From the NCBI GenBank assembly GCA_024276495.1, contig JAJRXC010000069.1, positions 1 through 64,000 of the forward strand: a stretch of 64,000 nt of DNA, written 5' to 3'. Source of the stretch: Actinomycetes bacterium (GTDB taxonomy: Bacteria > Actinomycetota > Acidimicrobiia > Acidimicrobiales > Aldehydirespiratoraceae). How positions within the stretch are numbered: position 1 is the first letter of the stretch; every line of letters starts with the position of its first letter. Below are positions 47,697-57,250 of this stretch, piece by piece. A program made the translations under genes and the position numbers. The notes below the pieces were generated by a model that saw only the letters and a program-made list of their open reading frames with translations, was not told the origin of the DNA and made no database searches.

Positions 47697-50123
47697 ATGG
47701 ACACGACAACGATCGATGTGGACGCCGGATACCTCTTTCTCGGCCCCGTCGTCGACCCCGCGAGCGGCGACGCGGTCGACGGCGACGACATCATCTACGA
47801 AGCGGCCGACCTCACCACCCACGGCGTCATCGTCGGCATGACCGGCTCGGGCAAGACCGGCCTCGGCATGGTGCTTCTCGAGGAGGCCCTGCTGCAGGGG
47901 ATTCCGACCCTCGTGATCGATCCCAAAGGCGACATGGGCAATCTGCTGCTCACCTTCCCCGATCTCGCGCCCGCCGACTTTCGACCCTGGATCAACGAAG
48001 GTGAAGCCCAACGGGAGGGGGTCACGCCCGATGATCTCGCGGCGTCGACCGCCGAACGGTGGGAGACCGGTCTCGCCGGGTCGGGCATCGGCAAGGACCG
48101 CATCGCCGCCCTGCGGGAGAAGGCCGACTTCACGATCTACACGCCCGGGTCCACCGCCGGGGTCCCGCTCAACGTGATCGGCGATCTCTCCGCGCCGGAA
48201 CCGGGCACCGACGAAGAGTCGATGCGGGAGGAGATCGACGGTCTCGTCCAGGGGTTGCTCGCCCTCGTCGACGTGAAGTCGGATCCGTTGTCGGGCCGCG
48301 AACACGTCCTGCTCGCCAACTTGATCGACGCCTCGTGGCGCGCCGGCGCCGATCTCGACCTCGCCACGCTCCTCGGCCACATCCAGAACCCGCCGATGCG
48401 CAAGTTGGGGGTGATCGAGCTCGACACGTTCTTCCCCCCGTCGGATCGCACCGCGCTCGCGATGAAGCTCAACGGCCTGCTGGCGTCGCCGTCGTTCGCG
48501 GCGTGGGGCGAGGGCGCCCCGCTCGACATCGCCTCGATGCTGGAGAGCGAGGACGGCCGGCCGCGAGCCGCCATCGTCTCGATCGCGCACCTGTCCGACG
48601 AGGAGCGTCAGTTCGCGGTGACCCTGATCCTCTCCAAGCTCGTCACCTGGATGCGTTCTCAACCCGGAAGCCCCGATCTCCGGGCGCTCGTCTACATGGA
48701 CGAGGTCTTCGGCTTCGTTCCGCCGACTGCGGCGCCACCGGCGAAACGACCGATTCTCACGATCCTCAAACAGGCCCGGGCCTTCGGCGTCGGAATGGTC
48801 CTGTCCACCCAGAACCCCGTCGATCTCGACTACAAGGCGATCAGCAACGCCGGGACCTGGATGATCGGCCGTCTCCAGACCGAACGGGACAAGGCCCGCC
48901 TGCTCGAAGGGATGCGGGCCGCGGGCGGCGACGCCGACATCGATGCGATCGGCGACATCATCGGTGGGCTCGGCAAACGAAAGTTCCTCCTCCACACCAC
49001 CCGCGGGGGCGCGCCGGTCACCTTCGGCACCCGCTGGGCGATGTCGTACCTTCCCGGCCCGCTCACCCGGGACCAGATCGGCACGCTGATGGCCGACCGG
49101 CGGGTCATCGCGCCGGACCCGGCGACCGTCGAGAGCCCCGCCGCGACCCCGGCCGCGACACGACCCGACGACACGGCGTTGGCCGACGACGAGTCGGCGG
49201 TGGCCCCCGAGGTCGCCGACGGAGTGGAGGTCGCCCATCTCGACCCCGCCGCGCCCTGGAGTCGACAGATCGGCGCCGTGGCCGGGGGTCGCCGGCTGCG
49301 ATCGGCTCTCGTCGCCCGGGTCCGGCTCCTGTTCGACGAGACGAAGGGCGATCTTCGTCACGAGGCCGAATGGGAGGCGGTCGTCTTCCCCCTCGGAGCC
49401 GATGTCGACGGGGACGACTTCGTCGCGGTCGACTACGACGACCGCGACCTCCGGGCCGACCCACCCCCGAACGCGATCTACGTGCTCCCCGACGCGAAGA
49501 TCCACACCAAGACGTTCTTCTCCACCGCCCAACGGGTCCTCAAGGATCATCTCTACCGAAGCCAGCAACTGTCCCTGCTCCGCAACGACGAGCTGAAGCT
49601 GTACTCCCGGGTCGGCGAGTCCGAGGAGGAGTTCGCCACCCGTTGTGCCCGAGCCGCCGATGATCGAGCCGATGAGGAAGCCGACGAGCTCCGCAAGTCG
49701 ATGGCGAAGAAGGAGGACCGGATCCGCGCCGCGATCGCCAAGGCCGAGGATCGGGTGCGCGAGCTCGAAGCGGACTCGAAGGACCGCAAGCGCAACGAGG
49801 TCCTCAGCGGCGCCATCGACGTGATCGGCGGCCTTTTCGGGGGCCGGAAGTCGACGAGGAGCATTCTGAGCGGTGTGCGCCGGGCGAGCTCGTCGCGACG
49901 AATCTCCGCCAACGCCAGCCAGCGGGTGGAGAGCGCCAAGAACCGCCTGGCCGAGAAGACCGATGCGCTCGAGGAGCTCGCCGACGCGCTCACCGACGCC
50001 CTCCAGGACAGCCAGGACGCCTGGGAGGAGGCCGCGCAGAACATCGTCTCCTATGAAGTGGGGCTCGAAAAGGCCGATATCTCGGTGGAGGACCTCGTTT
50101 TGGTCTGGATTCCGACCGACTGA
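47697..50123 (+). CDS. HerA/DUF87-like ATP-binding protein with coiled-coil C-terminus
   Basis: The 808-residue protein has Walker A IVGMTGSGKTGLGMVLLEEA (Lys53), VIDPKGDMGNLL, Walker B-like LVYMDEVFGFVPP and a sensor region VLSTQNPVDLDYKAISNAGTWMIGRL, as in bacterial relatives of the HerA/FtsK translocases. After a linker near 480-520, the C-terminal half contains a long charged helix region (about 640-700, KKEDRIRAAIAKAEDRVREL) and a second one (740-790). The role is unknown; relatives act on DNA or in protein assembly. No nuclease gene adjoins it, so a defence role is not supported. Confidence 0.8.
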   Translation: MDTTTIDVDAGYLFLGPVVDPASGDAVDGDDIIYEAADLTTHGVIVGMTGSGKTGLGMVLLEEALLQGIPTLVIDPKGDMGNLLLTFPDLAPADFRPWINEGEAQREGVTPDDLAASTAERWETGLAGSGIGKDRIAALREKADFTIYTPGSTAGVPLNVIGDLSAPEPGTDEESMREEIDGLVQGLLALVDVKSDPLSGREHVLLANLIDASWRAGADLDLATLLGHIQNPPMRKLGVIELDTFFPPSDRTALAMKLNGLLASPSFAAWGEGAPLDIASMLESEDGRPRAAIVSIAHLSDEERQFAVTLILSKLVTWMRSQPGSPDLRALVYMDEVFGFVPPTAAPPAKRPILTILKQARAFGVGMVLSTQNPVDLDYKAISNAGTWMIGRLQTERDKARLLEGMRAAGGDADIDAIGDIIGGLGKRKFLLHTTRGGAPVTFGTRWAMSYLPGPLTRDQIGTLMADRRVIAPDPATVESPAATPAATRPDDTALADDESAVAPEVADGVEVAHLDPAAPWSRQIGAVAGGRRLRSALVARVRLLFDETKGDLRHEAEWEAVVFPLGADVDGDDFVAVDYDDRDLRADPPPNAIYVLPDAKIHTKTFFSTAQRVLKDHLYRSQQLSLLRNDELKLYSRVGESEEEFATRCARAADDRADEEADELRKSMAKKEDRIRAAIAKAEDRVRELEADSKDRKRNEVLSGAIDVIGGLFGGRKSTRSILSGVRRASSSRRISANASQRVESAKNRLAEKTDALEELADALTDALQDSQDAWEEAAQNIVSYEVGLEKADISVEDLVLVWIPTD

Positions 50124-50332
50124 TCGCTCTCAGTAGTCACGAAACTGACACGGAATTGCCACACATTCTGCGCGTGAACTGCTCACCGAGTGTGTCAAGC
50201 TCACTGCGCCGACGGGTGGCGCTTACACAGTGCGATCGGCGTGGTGCTATTCCCCTCAGAGATTGGCGGTTGCAGGAAATGAGAAGCTCTCCTGGGAAGA
50301 ACGACCTACAGACGACCGGACACTCGACGTTT

Positions 50333-50351
50333 ACTCTCGGACACGGAGAGT
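50333..50351 (+). promoter_or_regulatory. Inverted repeat over the ribosome-binding region of the sugar transferase gene
   Basis: ACTCTC (50333-50338) and GAGAGT (50346-50351) can pair around a 7-base loop. The GGAG that would serve as Shine-Dalgarno (50345-50348) lies in the loop edge and second arm, 11 nt before ATG 50360, so pairing would hinder initiation. Confidence 0.35.
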
Positions 50352-50359
50352 GAGCTGAA

Positions 50360-51646
50360 ATGACCTCGATCGAAACCCCGCCGGGGGCCCAAACCGAACT
50401 GCCGGCAACGGTCCAGCTGTACCCCGACAGTGAATCGCTTCCCGTCGCGCCGCTGCGCCAGAGCGCGCTCAGCGCGACGAAGATCACGCTCGTCATCGCC
50501 GACTTGTTGATGGTCACGATCGCCCTCGTCGCCGGCACGTGGATCAACGAGTGGGTCAACGCGCCCGATCCCACGTCCCCTGCCCAGTACATGGGCCTCG
50601 TGCTCGCCTCGCTCCCGGTGTGGCCGATGGTCTTCACCCAGCAGCTTCTCTATCGCGCCCGCTACCTGAGCCGACGAATCGACGAGATCAACAGGGTCGT
50701 GCGCAGCGTCGCGATCGGCGTGCTCGTCACCGGCGGCCTCAGCATCTTGTTGAAGGTCGCGATCGGCCGCCAGTGGGTGGTCATCACCGGCACGCTGATC
50801 CTCGTGGCGATGGTCGCCGAACGCCTCGTCGCCCGGGCGCTGTTCGATCGGGCCCGACGCAACGGATCGCTGCTGCGACCCGTCGTCATCGCCGGCCGAA
50901 ACGCCGAGGGCCAGTTCGTTCGCGAGATGCTCGAGAACGACACGAGCCTCGGCTACGTCTTTCGCGGCTTCATCGAGGACCTCGTCGAACGCGAACCGGG
51001 CGAGTCGCCGCTCGCGCTGCTCGGCAACCCCGCCAAGGTCGTTCGCAAGGTCCACGAGATGGAAGTCACGAGCGTGATCGTTGCCGCGACCGCGATCGAC
51101 GTCGGCAGCTCCAACCGGCTGATCCGGTCGCTGACCGAACACGGCATCCATGTCGAGCTGTCGTCGACGCTGTGCGACATCGCGGCCAACCGTCTCACGA
51201 TCCGTCCGGTCGGACGCGTTCCGATGATGTACGTCGAGCCGGTGCGTCGCACCGGCTGGAGGCCCCGCGCGAAGCGGGCCTTCGACGCCGTGGTCGCCGC
51301 GGTTCTGCTCATCCTCAGCGCACCGATCCTGCTGGTCGCCGGCCTCGCCGTGAAGCTGACCAGCCCCGGACCCGCCATCTTCTCCCAGGCCCGGGTCGGC
51401 CGCGACGGCGAGCTCTTCGCGATGCACAAGCTGCGCACGATGAACGCCGACGCCGAGGAGCAGTTCGACTCGGTTGCCCACCTCTCCGAGACGACCGGGC
51501 CCCTGTTCAAGATCGAGAACGACCCACGGATCACCCCGGTCGGGAAGTGGCTGCGCAAGCTGTCGATCGACGAGTTGCCCCAGCTCTTCAACGTGCTCAA
51601 GGGCGAGATGAGCCTCGTCGGCCCTCGACCGGCACTGCCCCGCTAG
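50360..51646 (+). CDS. Polyprenyl-phosphate sugar transferase (WcaJ-like), truncated by TAG
   Basis: The 428-residue product has four N-terminal membrane helices, a Rossmann-like middle ([18 protein letters not shown]), and the bacterial sugar transferase domain: [41 protein letters not shown] and the catalytic pair in [27 protein letters not shown]. It would load the first sugar-phosphate on undecaprenyl phosphate for exopolysaccharide. TAG 51644 replaces the Glu expected after ALPR, and the frame then continues in conserved sequence to 51859. The truncated protein lacks the last 70 residues and is probably inactive. Confidence 0.8.
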   Translation: MTSIETPPGAQTELPATVQLYPDSESLPVAPLRQSALSATKITLVIADLLMVTIALVAGTWINEWVNAPDPTSPAQYMGLVLASLPVWPMVFTQQLLYRARYLSRRIDEINRVVRSVAIGVLVTGGLSILLKVAIGRQWVVITGTLILVAMVAERLVARALFDRARRNGSLLRPVVIAGRNAEGQFVREMLENDTSLGYVFRGFIEDLVEREPGESPLALLGNPAKVVRKVHEMEVTSVIVAATAIDVGSSNRLIRSLTEHGIHVELSSTLCDIAANRLTIRPVGRVPMMYVEPVRRTGWRPRAKRAFDAVVAAVLLILSAPILLVAGLAVKLTSPGPAIFSQARVGRDGELFAMHKLRTMNADAEEQFDSVAHLSETTGPLFKIENDPRITPVGKWLRKLSIDELPQLFNVLKGEMSLVGPRPALPR

Positions 51647-51859
51647 GTCGAGAGCTGGGACAAGGAGCTCCACAACCGGCTCAGGGTCCAGCCCGGGATC
51701 ACCGGGATGTGGCAGGTCAACGGACGCAGCGAGGGCGATCACGACTCGATGTATGCCCAGCTCGACCTCTACTACGTCGACAACTGGAGTCTGATTACCG
51801 ATCTGGTGATCGTCGCCCGTACCATCCCCGTCGTGTTGGGACGTAAGGGTCAGTACTGA
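51647..51859 (+). pseudogene. C-terminal 70 codons of the sugar transferase, cut off by the amber codon
   Basis: In the same frame after TAG the sequence reads VESWDKELHNRLRVQPGITG, then MWQVNGRSEGDHDSMYAQLD, the highly conserved end of this enzyme family, and stops at TGA 51859. A single change of GAG to TAG explains the break. Sequencing error, real mutation or suppression cannot be told apart here. Confidence 0.8.
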
Positions 51860-53157
51860 GTCGCACGGCTGAGCGGGTCCGTACCGGACCCACCGGCCTC
51901 GCCGCCCGCTTCATCCGATCCGAGAGGGGTCGGGGCTTCGTCGCGTTCCGTCACCGTGCCTACCGCCTGATCTTCGCGAGCTTCCTCATCCAACAGATCG
52001 GTTTCTGGATGAGCCACGTGACCCTCCAGGGACTGGTCGAGTCGCGCAGCGAAGGCGACACCCTCGCGATCACGTGGCTCTTCGTCGTCCTCTTCAGTCC
52101 ACAGCTCGTGATCGGACCCTTCGCCGGTGTGCTCGCCGATCGCCTCGAACGACGCACGGTGGTCGTGACCTGCTACGCCGGTGCCGCGGTCACCGCCGCC
52201 GCCCTCGCCGCCCTCACGCTGGCGACGGACACACCGTCGCTGTGGGCGATCTATCTCCTCGCGCTGGTTCTCGGCACCACGTTCTCGTTCGTCGGACCCT
52301 CGGCCGGGGCCCTCGTCGTCAACAGTGTGCGCCCCGAGGACGTACCCAGCGCGATCTCGATGCAAGCGGCGGTGCAGAACATGACGCGGGTGGCAGGACC
52401 CATCCTCGCCGCCGCGATCATCGCCTCGGGCCGGTTCGAGTACGGCTTCGGCGGGTTCGCGGTGACCGCCGCGGTGGCCGCGGTGATGATGTCGAGAGTT
52501 CGGGTCGGCGCCCACGAGACCGTCGACGACCAGCTCGGTGTGTTCACCCGGATGGTCGTCGGCCTTCGTCACGCCCGGGCACGACGCCCGGCTGCGCTCG
52601 CCATCACGACCGTCGCGGTCGCGTCGATGTTCGGCGTGGCCCACACCGCGCTCATCCCGTCGTTCACCAGCGAGGTGCTGGGACAGGACCGGGGCCGGTT
52701 CGGTCTCATCGTCGCCGCCACCGGGGTCGGTGCCATCGTGGGCGCGCTGACCGTCGGCTACGCCCGCTCCGAGGCGAGCCTGACCCGGGGTGCGACCGCA
52801 CTGGCCCTGTACGGCATGTGCCTGGCCGGCTTCGCGTTGTCCCCGTCGCTGGCCGTCGCCGTCTCGTGGCAGGTGGCCGTGGGGTTCTTCTACTTCGCGA
52901 CGATGACCACTCTGCAGACCCTCGTGCAGCAGGTGGTGCTCGACGAGATGAGGGGCCGGGTGATGTCGTTGTTCGGCATCGCCTGGGGTGGGCTCGTCTG
53001 GATCGGCACGCTGGTGCTCGGACTCGCAGCCGACGACCGCGGGCTGGGGCTCGGCGAGAAGTCCACCCTCTTGCTCACCGCGTCCGTCCTCATCGTGTTC
53101 GGCACGCTCGTGGCGATCAGCGGCCGCCGTATGCCCACCGGATCGACATATGACTAG
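51856..53157 (+). CDS. MFS transporter, EntS-like
   Basis: The family start AFRHRAYRLIFASFLIQQIGFWMSHV requires a start well upstream of ATG 52009. The open frame back to 51847 has no ATG, GTG or TTG, but CTG 51856 overlaps the sugar transferase stop as CTGA and gives a good N-terminus, so a CTG start is likely (433 residues). About 12 helices; GPFAGVLADRLERRTVVVT is the MFS loop motif between helices 2 and 3. EntS-like members export small hydrophilic products. The shortest form from 52009 would lack the first helix. Confidence 0.8.
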   Translation: MSRTAERVRTGPTGLAARFIRSERGRGFVAFRHRAYRLIFASFLIQQIGFWMSHVTLQGLVESRSEGDTLAITWLFVVLFSPQLVIGPFAGVLADRLERRTVVVTCYAGAAVTAAALAALTLATDTPSLWAIYLLALVLGTTFSFVGPSAGALVVNSVRPEDVPSAISMQAAVQNMTRVAGPILAAAIIASGRFEYGFGGFAVTAAVAAVMMSRVRVGAHETVDDQLGVFTRMVVGLRHARARRPAALAITTVAVASMFGVAHTALIPSFTSEVLGQDRGRFGLIVAATGVGAIVGALTVGYARSEASLTRGATALALYGMCLAGFALSPSLAVAVSWQVAVGFFYFATMTTLQTLVQQVVLDEMRGRVMSLFGIAWGGLVWIGTLVLGLAADDRGLGLGEKSTLLLTASVLIVFGTLVAISGRRMPTGSTYD

Positions 53158-53160
53158 GGT
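53155..53160 (+). promoter_or_regulatory. Candidate -10 element (TAGGGT)
   Basis: TAGGGT overlaps the MFS stop region and ends 7 nt before ATG 53168. Confidence 0.5.
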
Positions 53161-53167
53161 GCCCGCC

Positions 53168-54382
53168 ATGACGATGACCGACCCGCGGCCCCTCGACATC
53201 ATCGACGGCGACTTCTACGTCAACGACCCCTATTCCCGCTACGCATGGTTGAGAGAACACTCGCCGGTGCACTGGGACGACATCAACGAGCTCTGGGTCC
53301 TCACCCGCTACGACGACATCATCGCGATCGAGCGGAACAAGCGGGTCTTCATCAACTCCGACAAGGAGAAGGGCGGGTATCGACCCAACATCCCGGCCGA
53401 CGAGTCGATCATCGCCAACGACGACCCGCTTCATCTCGCCCGCCGGAACCTCGTGTCTCGGCGCTTCACCCCGCGGGCGGTTCGAAAGTGGGAGGACCAC
53501 GTCCTCGACACCGTCGACGATCTTCTCGACGCCGCGCTGGTGAAAGACGACGTCGAGATCGTCAGCGAGCTCGCCGCCCCACTCCCGGCCATGATGATCG
53601 GGCTCCTCCTCGGCTTTCCCGACGAGATGTGGCCCAAGTTGCAGCACTGGTCGGAGACGACCATCGCGCTCGGCGGAGGGCCCCGCTACTTCACCGAGGA
53701 GGGCACGATCGCGGCCACGGAGTTCGCGGCCGCGGCCGCCGAGCTCTACGAGACGAAGTCGGGCTGTCCGGCCGACGACGTGATGTCGCACTGGATCTCG
53801 GTCGAACGGGACAACTCCGGTCTGGTCGGCGGCCACCCGTTCGGACTCGACCAGATCATCTCCGACTGCCTCCTGCTTCTCGACGGTGGCGCGGAGACGA
53901 CCCGCACGGTCATCGCCCGGACGTTGTTGGCCCTCGCGGACCATCCCGACGAGTGGGCCAAGCTCCAATCGGGGGCCGACATGGAGATCGCGGTCGAGGA
54001 GTTCATCCGTTGGGTGACACCGGTCCACAACTTCTGTCGGGTCGCCACCGAGGACCACGAGATCCACGGTCGGACGATCCGGAAGGGCCAGCAGGTGCTC
54101 CTGGCCTACGGCGCCGCGAACCGCGACCCGGCTCATTTCGACGATCCCGAGACGTTCGACGTCACCCGAGATCCGAACCTCCACATCGCGTTCGGCTTCG
54201 GGACCCACTTCTGCATGGGCGCGTCGCTGGCCCGCCTCGAGATCCAGACCTTCTTCGAGCGACTGATCGACCGCGTCGAGTCGCTGACCCGCCTCACCGA
54301 TCGGCCCCATATCGAGATGCCGAACGCCTTCGTGTTCGGCCTCGCGGAATCCCACATGGCGTTCACCCGAAAATCGACCTGA
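53168..54382 (+). CDS. Cytochrome P450
   Basis: The 404-residue enzyme has the I-helix motif LLLDGGAETTRTVIAR, ExxR in VEEFIRWVTP, and the heme loop FGFGTHFCMGASLARLE with Cys349 as the iron ligand. It is a soluble bacterial class I type needing ferredoxin and a reductase, neither encoded here. The CYP family and substrate cannot be assigned; similar actinobacterial P450s oxidise steroids or fatty acids. The next gene starts 2 bp after its stop. Confidence 0.93.
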   Translation: MTMTDPRPLDIIDGDFYVNDPYSRYAWLREHSPVHWDDINELWVLTRYDDIIAIERNKRVFINSDKEKGGYRPNIPADESIIANDDPLHLARRNLVSRRFTPRAVRKWEDHVLDTVDDLLDAALVKDDVEIVSELAAPLPAMMIGLLLGFPDEMWPKLQHWSETTIALGGGPRYFTEEGTIAATEFAAAAAELYETKSGCPADDVMSHWISVERDNSGLVGGHPFGLDQIISDCLLLLDGGAETTRTVIARTLLALADHPDEWAKLQSGADMEIAVEEFIRWVTPVHNFCRVATEDHEIHGRTIRKGQQVLLAYGAANRDPAHFDDPETFDVTRDPNLHIAFGFGTHFCMGASLARLEIQTFFERLIDRVESLTRLTDRPHIEMPNAFVFGLAESHMAFTRKST

Positions 54383-54384
54383 GC

Positions 54385-56862
54385 GTGAGCGACACGGCTT
54401 CGCTGCTCGATCTGACCCCCGACGACACCGGTCCCGACGCGCTTCTCCTCGCCCTTCTCGACTGGGCCGACGGCCGCGATCTGGAGCTCTATCCGCACCA
54501 GGAGGAAGCGATCCTCTCGCTGCTCGGCGGCGACCATGTCGTCTTGGCGACCCCGACCGGATCCGGCAAGTCGCTGGTCGCGGTGGCCGGCGCCTTCGCG
54601 ATGCTGGCCCAGGGCAGACGGGCGGTCTACACCGCGCCGATCAAGGCGCTGGTCAGCGAGAAGTTCTTCGAGCTGAGCGCCGAGCTCGGCGCTGACAACG
54701 TCGGCATGGTCACCGGTGACGCCAGCGTGAACGCCGACGCGCCCGTCGTCGTCTGCACCGCGGAGATCATGGCGAACCGGGCCCTGCGAGACGGCCCCGA
54801 TTGCCCCGTCGATCTCGTCGTGATGGACGAGTTCCACTACTACGGCGACCGGGACCGGGGCTGGGCCTGGCAGGTCCCCCTGCTCGAGCTTCCCCACACC
54901 CAGTTCCTCCTCATGTCCGCCACCCTCGGGGACACGAGCGAGATCCGGGAGGACCTCCAACGCCGCACCGGCCGTCCCGTCGTGCTGGTCGACCGAGCCG
55001 AACGGCCGGTCCCTCTCGATTTCGAGTACCGGGAGACACCCTTGCTGGAGACGATCGGCGACCTGCTCGACGACGGTCGCACGCCGGTCTACATCGTGCA
55101 CTTCACCCAAAAGGAGGCGACCGGCCGGGCGCAGAGCCTGACCAGCCTCGACGTCCTCACGAAGCAGGAGAAGGCCGAGGTGAAGGAGGCCATCGGGAAC
55201 TTCCGCTTCGACACCCCGATCGGCAAGGACCTGCGGCGGTTCGTCCAGTCGGGGATCGGGGTTCACCACGCCGGCCTGTTGCCCAAGTACCGCCGACTCG
55301 TCGAGAAGCTCGCCCAACAGGGCCTGCTGAAGCTCATCTGCGGTACCGACACCCTCGGGGTCGGGGTCAACATCCCGATCCGGTCCGTGTTGTTCACACA
55401 ACTGTGCAAGTACGACGGCCGGCGGGTCAGGACCCTCACCGTTCGCGACTTCCAACAGATCGCCGGACGGGCCGGACGCCGGGGATTCGATGTCGCCGGC
55501 AGCGTGCTGGTCCAGGCACCGGAGCACGTCGTCGAGAACAAGCGGGCGGTGGCCAAGGCCGCCACCGACCCGAAAAAGAAGAAGAAGCTGGTCCGCCGCA
55601 AGCCGCCCGAACGCGGCTACGCCCACTGGGACGGCGACACGCTGGAACGGTTGACCAGCGGCACGCCCGAGACCTTGAGATCGAGCTTCTCGGTCAACCA
55701 CTCGATGATGTTGAACGTGCTCGACCGTCCCGGCGACGGGTGCCGGGCGATGAAGAACCTGCTCCAGGACAACCACGAACCCCGCAAGGCCCAACGGCGC
55801 CACATCCGCCGAGCGGTGTCGGTGTTTCGGTCCCTGGTCGACGCCGACATCGTCGAACGGCTCGACGCGCCCGACGAGCTCGGCCGACCGGTCCGGGTGA
55901 ACCTCGACCTCCAGGACGACTTCCGACTCAACCAGCCCCTTTCGCTCTTCGTGGTCGAGGCCGTCGAGGCGCTCGATGCCGAGGCGCCGGATCATCACCT
56001 CCAGGTCCTCAGCCTCGTCGAGTCGATCCTCGACGACCCCATGGTCGTCCTCGTCGCCCAGAAGGACAAGGCGAAGGACACGCTCATCAGCGAGCTCAAG
56101 GCGCAAGGCGTGGAGTACGAGGAACGCATGAACCGCCTCGAGGAGGTCACGTGGCCGAGACCCGAGGCCGAGTTCATCGAGCCCGCGTTCGAGATCTTCG
56201 CCCGTCACCATCCCTGGGTCGGGCGCGACCGGGTCAGCCCGAAAGCCGTCGCCCGCGAGATGCTCGAGTTCGCGGAGACCTTCAACCAGTTCGTGGCCCG
56301 GTACGGGATCAAACGGTCCGAAGGGCTGCTGCTTCGCTATCTCACCGACGTGTACAAGACCCTCCTCCAGACGATCCCGATGGAGCAGGTCTCCGATGAC
56401 CTCGACGACGTGATCGAATGGCTCGGAGCCATGATCCGCCGCGTCGACTCCAGCCTGATCGACGAATGGGAACGACTCCGGAATCCCGAGCTCGGCGCCG
56501 ACGACGCAGACGATCTCCCGGCGAGTGACGCCCCGTACGACATCACCGAGAACACCCGGGCGTTCTCGGTGCTCGTCCGCAACGAGATGTTTCGGCTGGT
56601 CACCGAGTTGGCATCACGCCGCACCGGTTTGCTCTCCGACGACATGGCCGCCTACTGGGCCGAGCACGAATGGATCGGCATCGACGCCGACGCCCGCGCC
56701 GGCACGTGGATCGACATCGACCTCGACGCGTCGACGGCCACCCAGATCCTGTGCGATCCCGATGGCCATCACGAGTGGATCCTGGAGGCCGAGATCGACC
56801 TCGACGCGTCGCGCGCCGAGGACCGGGCCGTGGTCCGGCCCCGGCGCGTACGGCGACGCTGA
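54385..56862 (+). CDS. DEAD/DEAH-box helicase with DUF3516-type C-terminus
   Basis: The 825-residue protein starts GTG 54385. Helicase motifs are complete: HVVLATPTGSGKSLVAVAG (residues 51-69), DLVVMDEFHYYGDRDRGWAW, LLMSATLGDTSE, GVHHAGLLPKYRR, LICGTDTLGVGVNIP and QIAGRAGRRGFD. The layout resembles Ski2-like RNA helicases, and the long C-terminal region, including PRKAQRRHIRRAVSVFRSLV, fits the actinobacterial DUF3516 group. It should unwind RNA or DNA with ATP; the target is unknown. It may be co-transcribed with the P450. Confidence 0.88.
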   Translation: MSDTASLLDLTPDDTGPDALLLALLDWADGRDLELYPHQEEAILSLLGGDHVVLATPTGSGKSLVAVAGAFAMLAQGRRAVYTAPIKALVSEKFFELSAELGADNVGMVTGDASVNADAPVVVCTAEIMANRALRDGPDCPVDLVVMDEFHYYGDRDRGWAWQVPLLELPHTQFLLMSATLGDTSEIREDLQRRTGRPVVLVDRAERPVPLDFEYRETPLLETIGDLLDDGRTPVYIVHFTQKEATGRAQSLTSLDVLTKQEKAEVKEAIGNFRFDTPIGKDLRRFVQSGIGVHHAGLLPKYRRLVEKLAQQGLLKLICGTDTLGVGVNIPIRSVLFTQLCKYDGRRVRTLTVRDFQQIAGRAGRRGFDVAGSVLVQAPEHVVENKRAVAKAATDPKKKKKLVRRKPPERGYAHWDGDTLERLTSGTPETLRSSFSVNHSMMLNVLDRPGDGCRAMKNLLQDNHEPRKAQRRHIRRAVSVFRSLVDADIVERLDAPDELGRPVRVNLDLQDDFRLNQPLSLFVVEAVEALDAEAPDHHLQVLSLVESILDDPMVVLVAQKDKAKDTLISELKAQGVEYEERMNRLEEVTWPRPEAEFIEPAFEIFARHHPWVGRDRVSPKAVAREMLEFAETFNQFVARYGIKRSEGLLLRYLTDVYKTLLQTIPMEQVSDDLDDVIEWLGAMIRRVDSSLIDEWERLRNPELGADDADDLPASDAPYDITENTRAFSVLVRNEMFRLVTELASRRTGLLSDDMAAYWAEHEWIGIDADARAGTWIDIDLDASTATQILCDPDGHHEWILEAEIDLDASRAEDRAVVRPRRVRRR

Positions 56863-56872
56863 CCGGCCGCCG

Positions 56873-57094
56873 TCAGTCGTCGCTGTCGATCTCGTCGACT
56901 TCGCCGTCGATCTTGTCAACGGCCTTCTTGACGGCGTCGGGCACCTTGCCGCCGGTGACGTCGTCGACCTTCTCGACCACGGCTTCGGCCGCGTCGCCGA
57001 CCTTGTCTCGTACCGTCTCTGCTGCGTCGCCGGCCTTCTCGGCGACATCGCCCAATGTGTCCTTGGCCTTGTCGGCGAAGTCCTTGATACCCAT
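56873..57094 (-). CDS. Small helical protein, MT0933-antitoxin-like
   Basis: The 73-residue protein is almost wholly helical with repeated K/A/D-rich heptads (DFADKAKDTLGDVAEKAGDA) and the segment VDDVTGGKVPDAVKKAVD, which recalls the MT0933/Rv0909-type antitoxin family. No toxin gene is next to it, so an antitoxin role is not supported by context; a stress or nucleoid-associated role is equally possible. AAAGGAGC provides a strong ribosome site. A 14-bp tandem repeat lies just upstream. Confidence 0.6.
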   Translation of the reverse strand: MGIKDFADKAKDTLGDVAEKAGDAAETVRDKVGDAAEAVVEKVDDVTGGKVPDAVKKAVDKIDGEVDEIDSDD

Positions 57095-57110
57095 TGCCGT
57101 GCTCCTTTGA

Positions 57111-57138
57111 ATTGTCGGGGGAAAATTGTCGGGGGAAA
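57111..57138. repeat. Perfect 14-bp tandem duplication before the small helical gene
   Basis: ATTGTCGGGGGAAA occurs twice back to back (57111-57124 and 57125-57138), upstream of the ribosome site of the minus-strand gene. Read on that strand it gives TTTCCCCCGACAAT. It may be a promoter or operator duplication. Confidence 0.9.
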
Positions 57139-57250
57139 TTGGATTCAGCCCTCCCGACGCTAGGCGACACACGAAAGTCGCGCTCGCCGGCAAGAGGTTC
57201 GTCGGACGGGGCGACGTGTAGGGTCGCGCCGGACCCGGGGAGGAACGGAC

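Noticed and set aside
47697-50123. HerA-like ATPase as part of an antiphage system
   Set aside because: No NurA, SIR2 or other nuclease/effector partner is adjacent; neighbours are an ABC exporter and a sugar transferase.
51644-51646. TAG read as pyrrolysine
   Set aside because: No Pyl genes or methylamine enzymes are present and the family has Glu here; a point mutation or error is simpler.
54133-56211. 692-codon minus-strand ORF opposite the helicase
   Set aside because: The plus strand carries all helicase motifs; the antisense frame shows none.
56873-57094. Toxin-antitoxin module
   Set aside because: Only an antitoxin-like helical protein is present; no toxin-like ORF with support flanks it.
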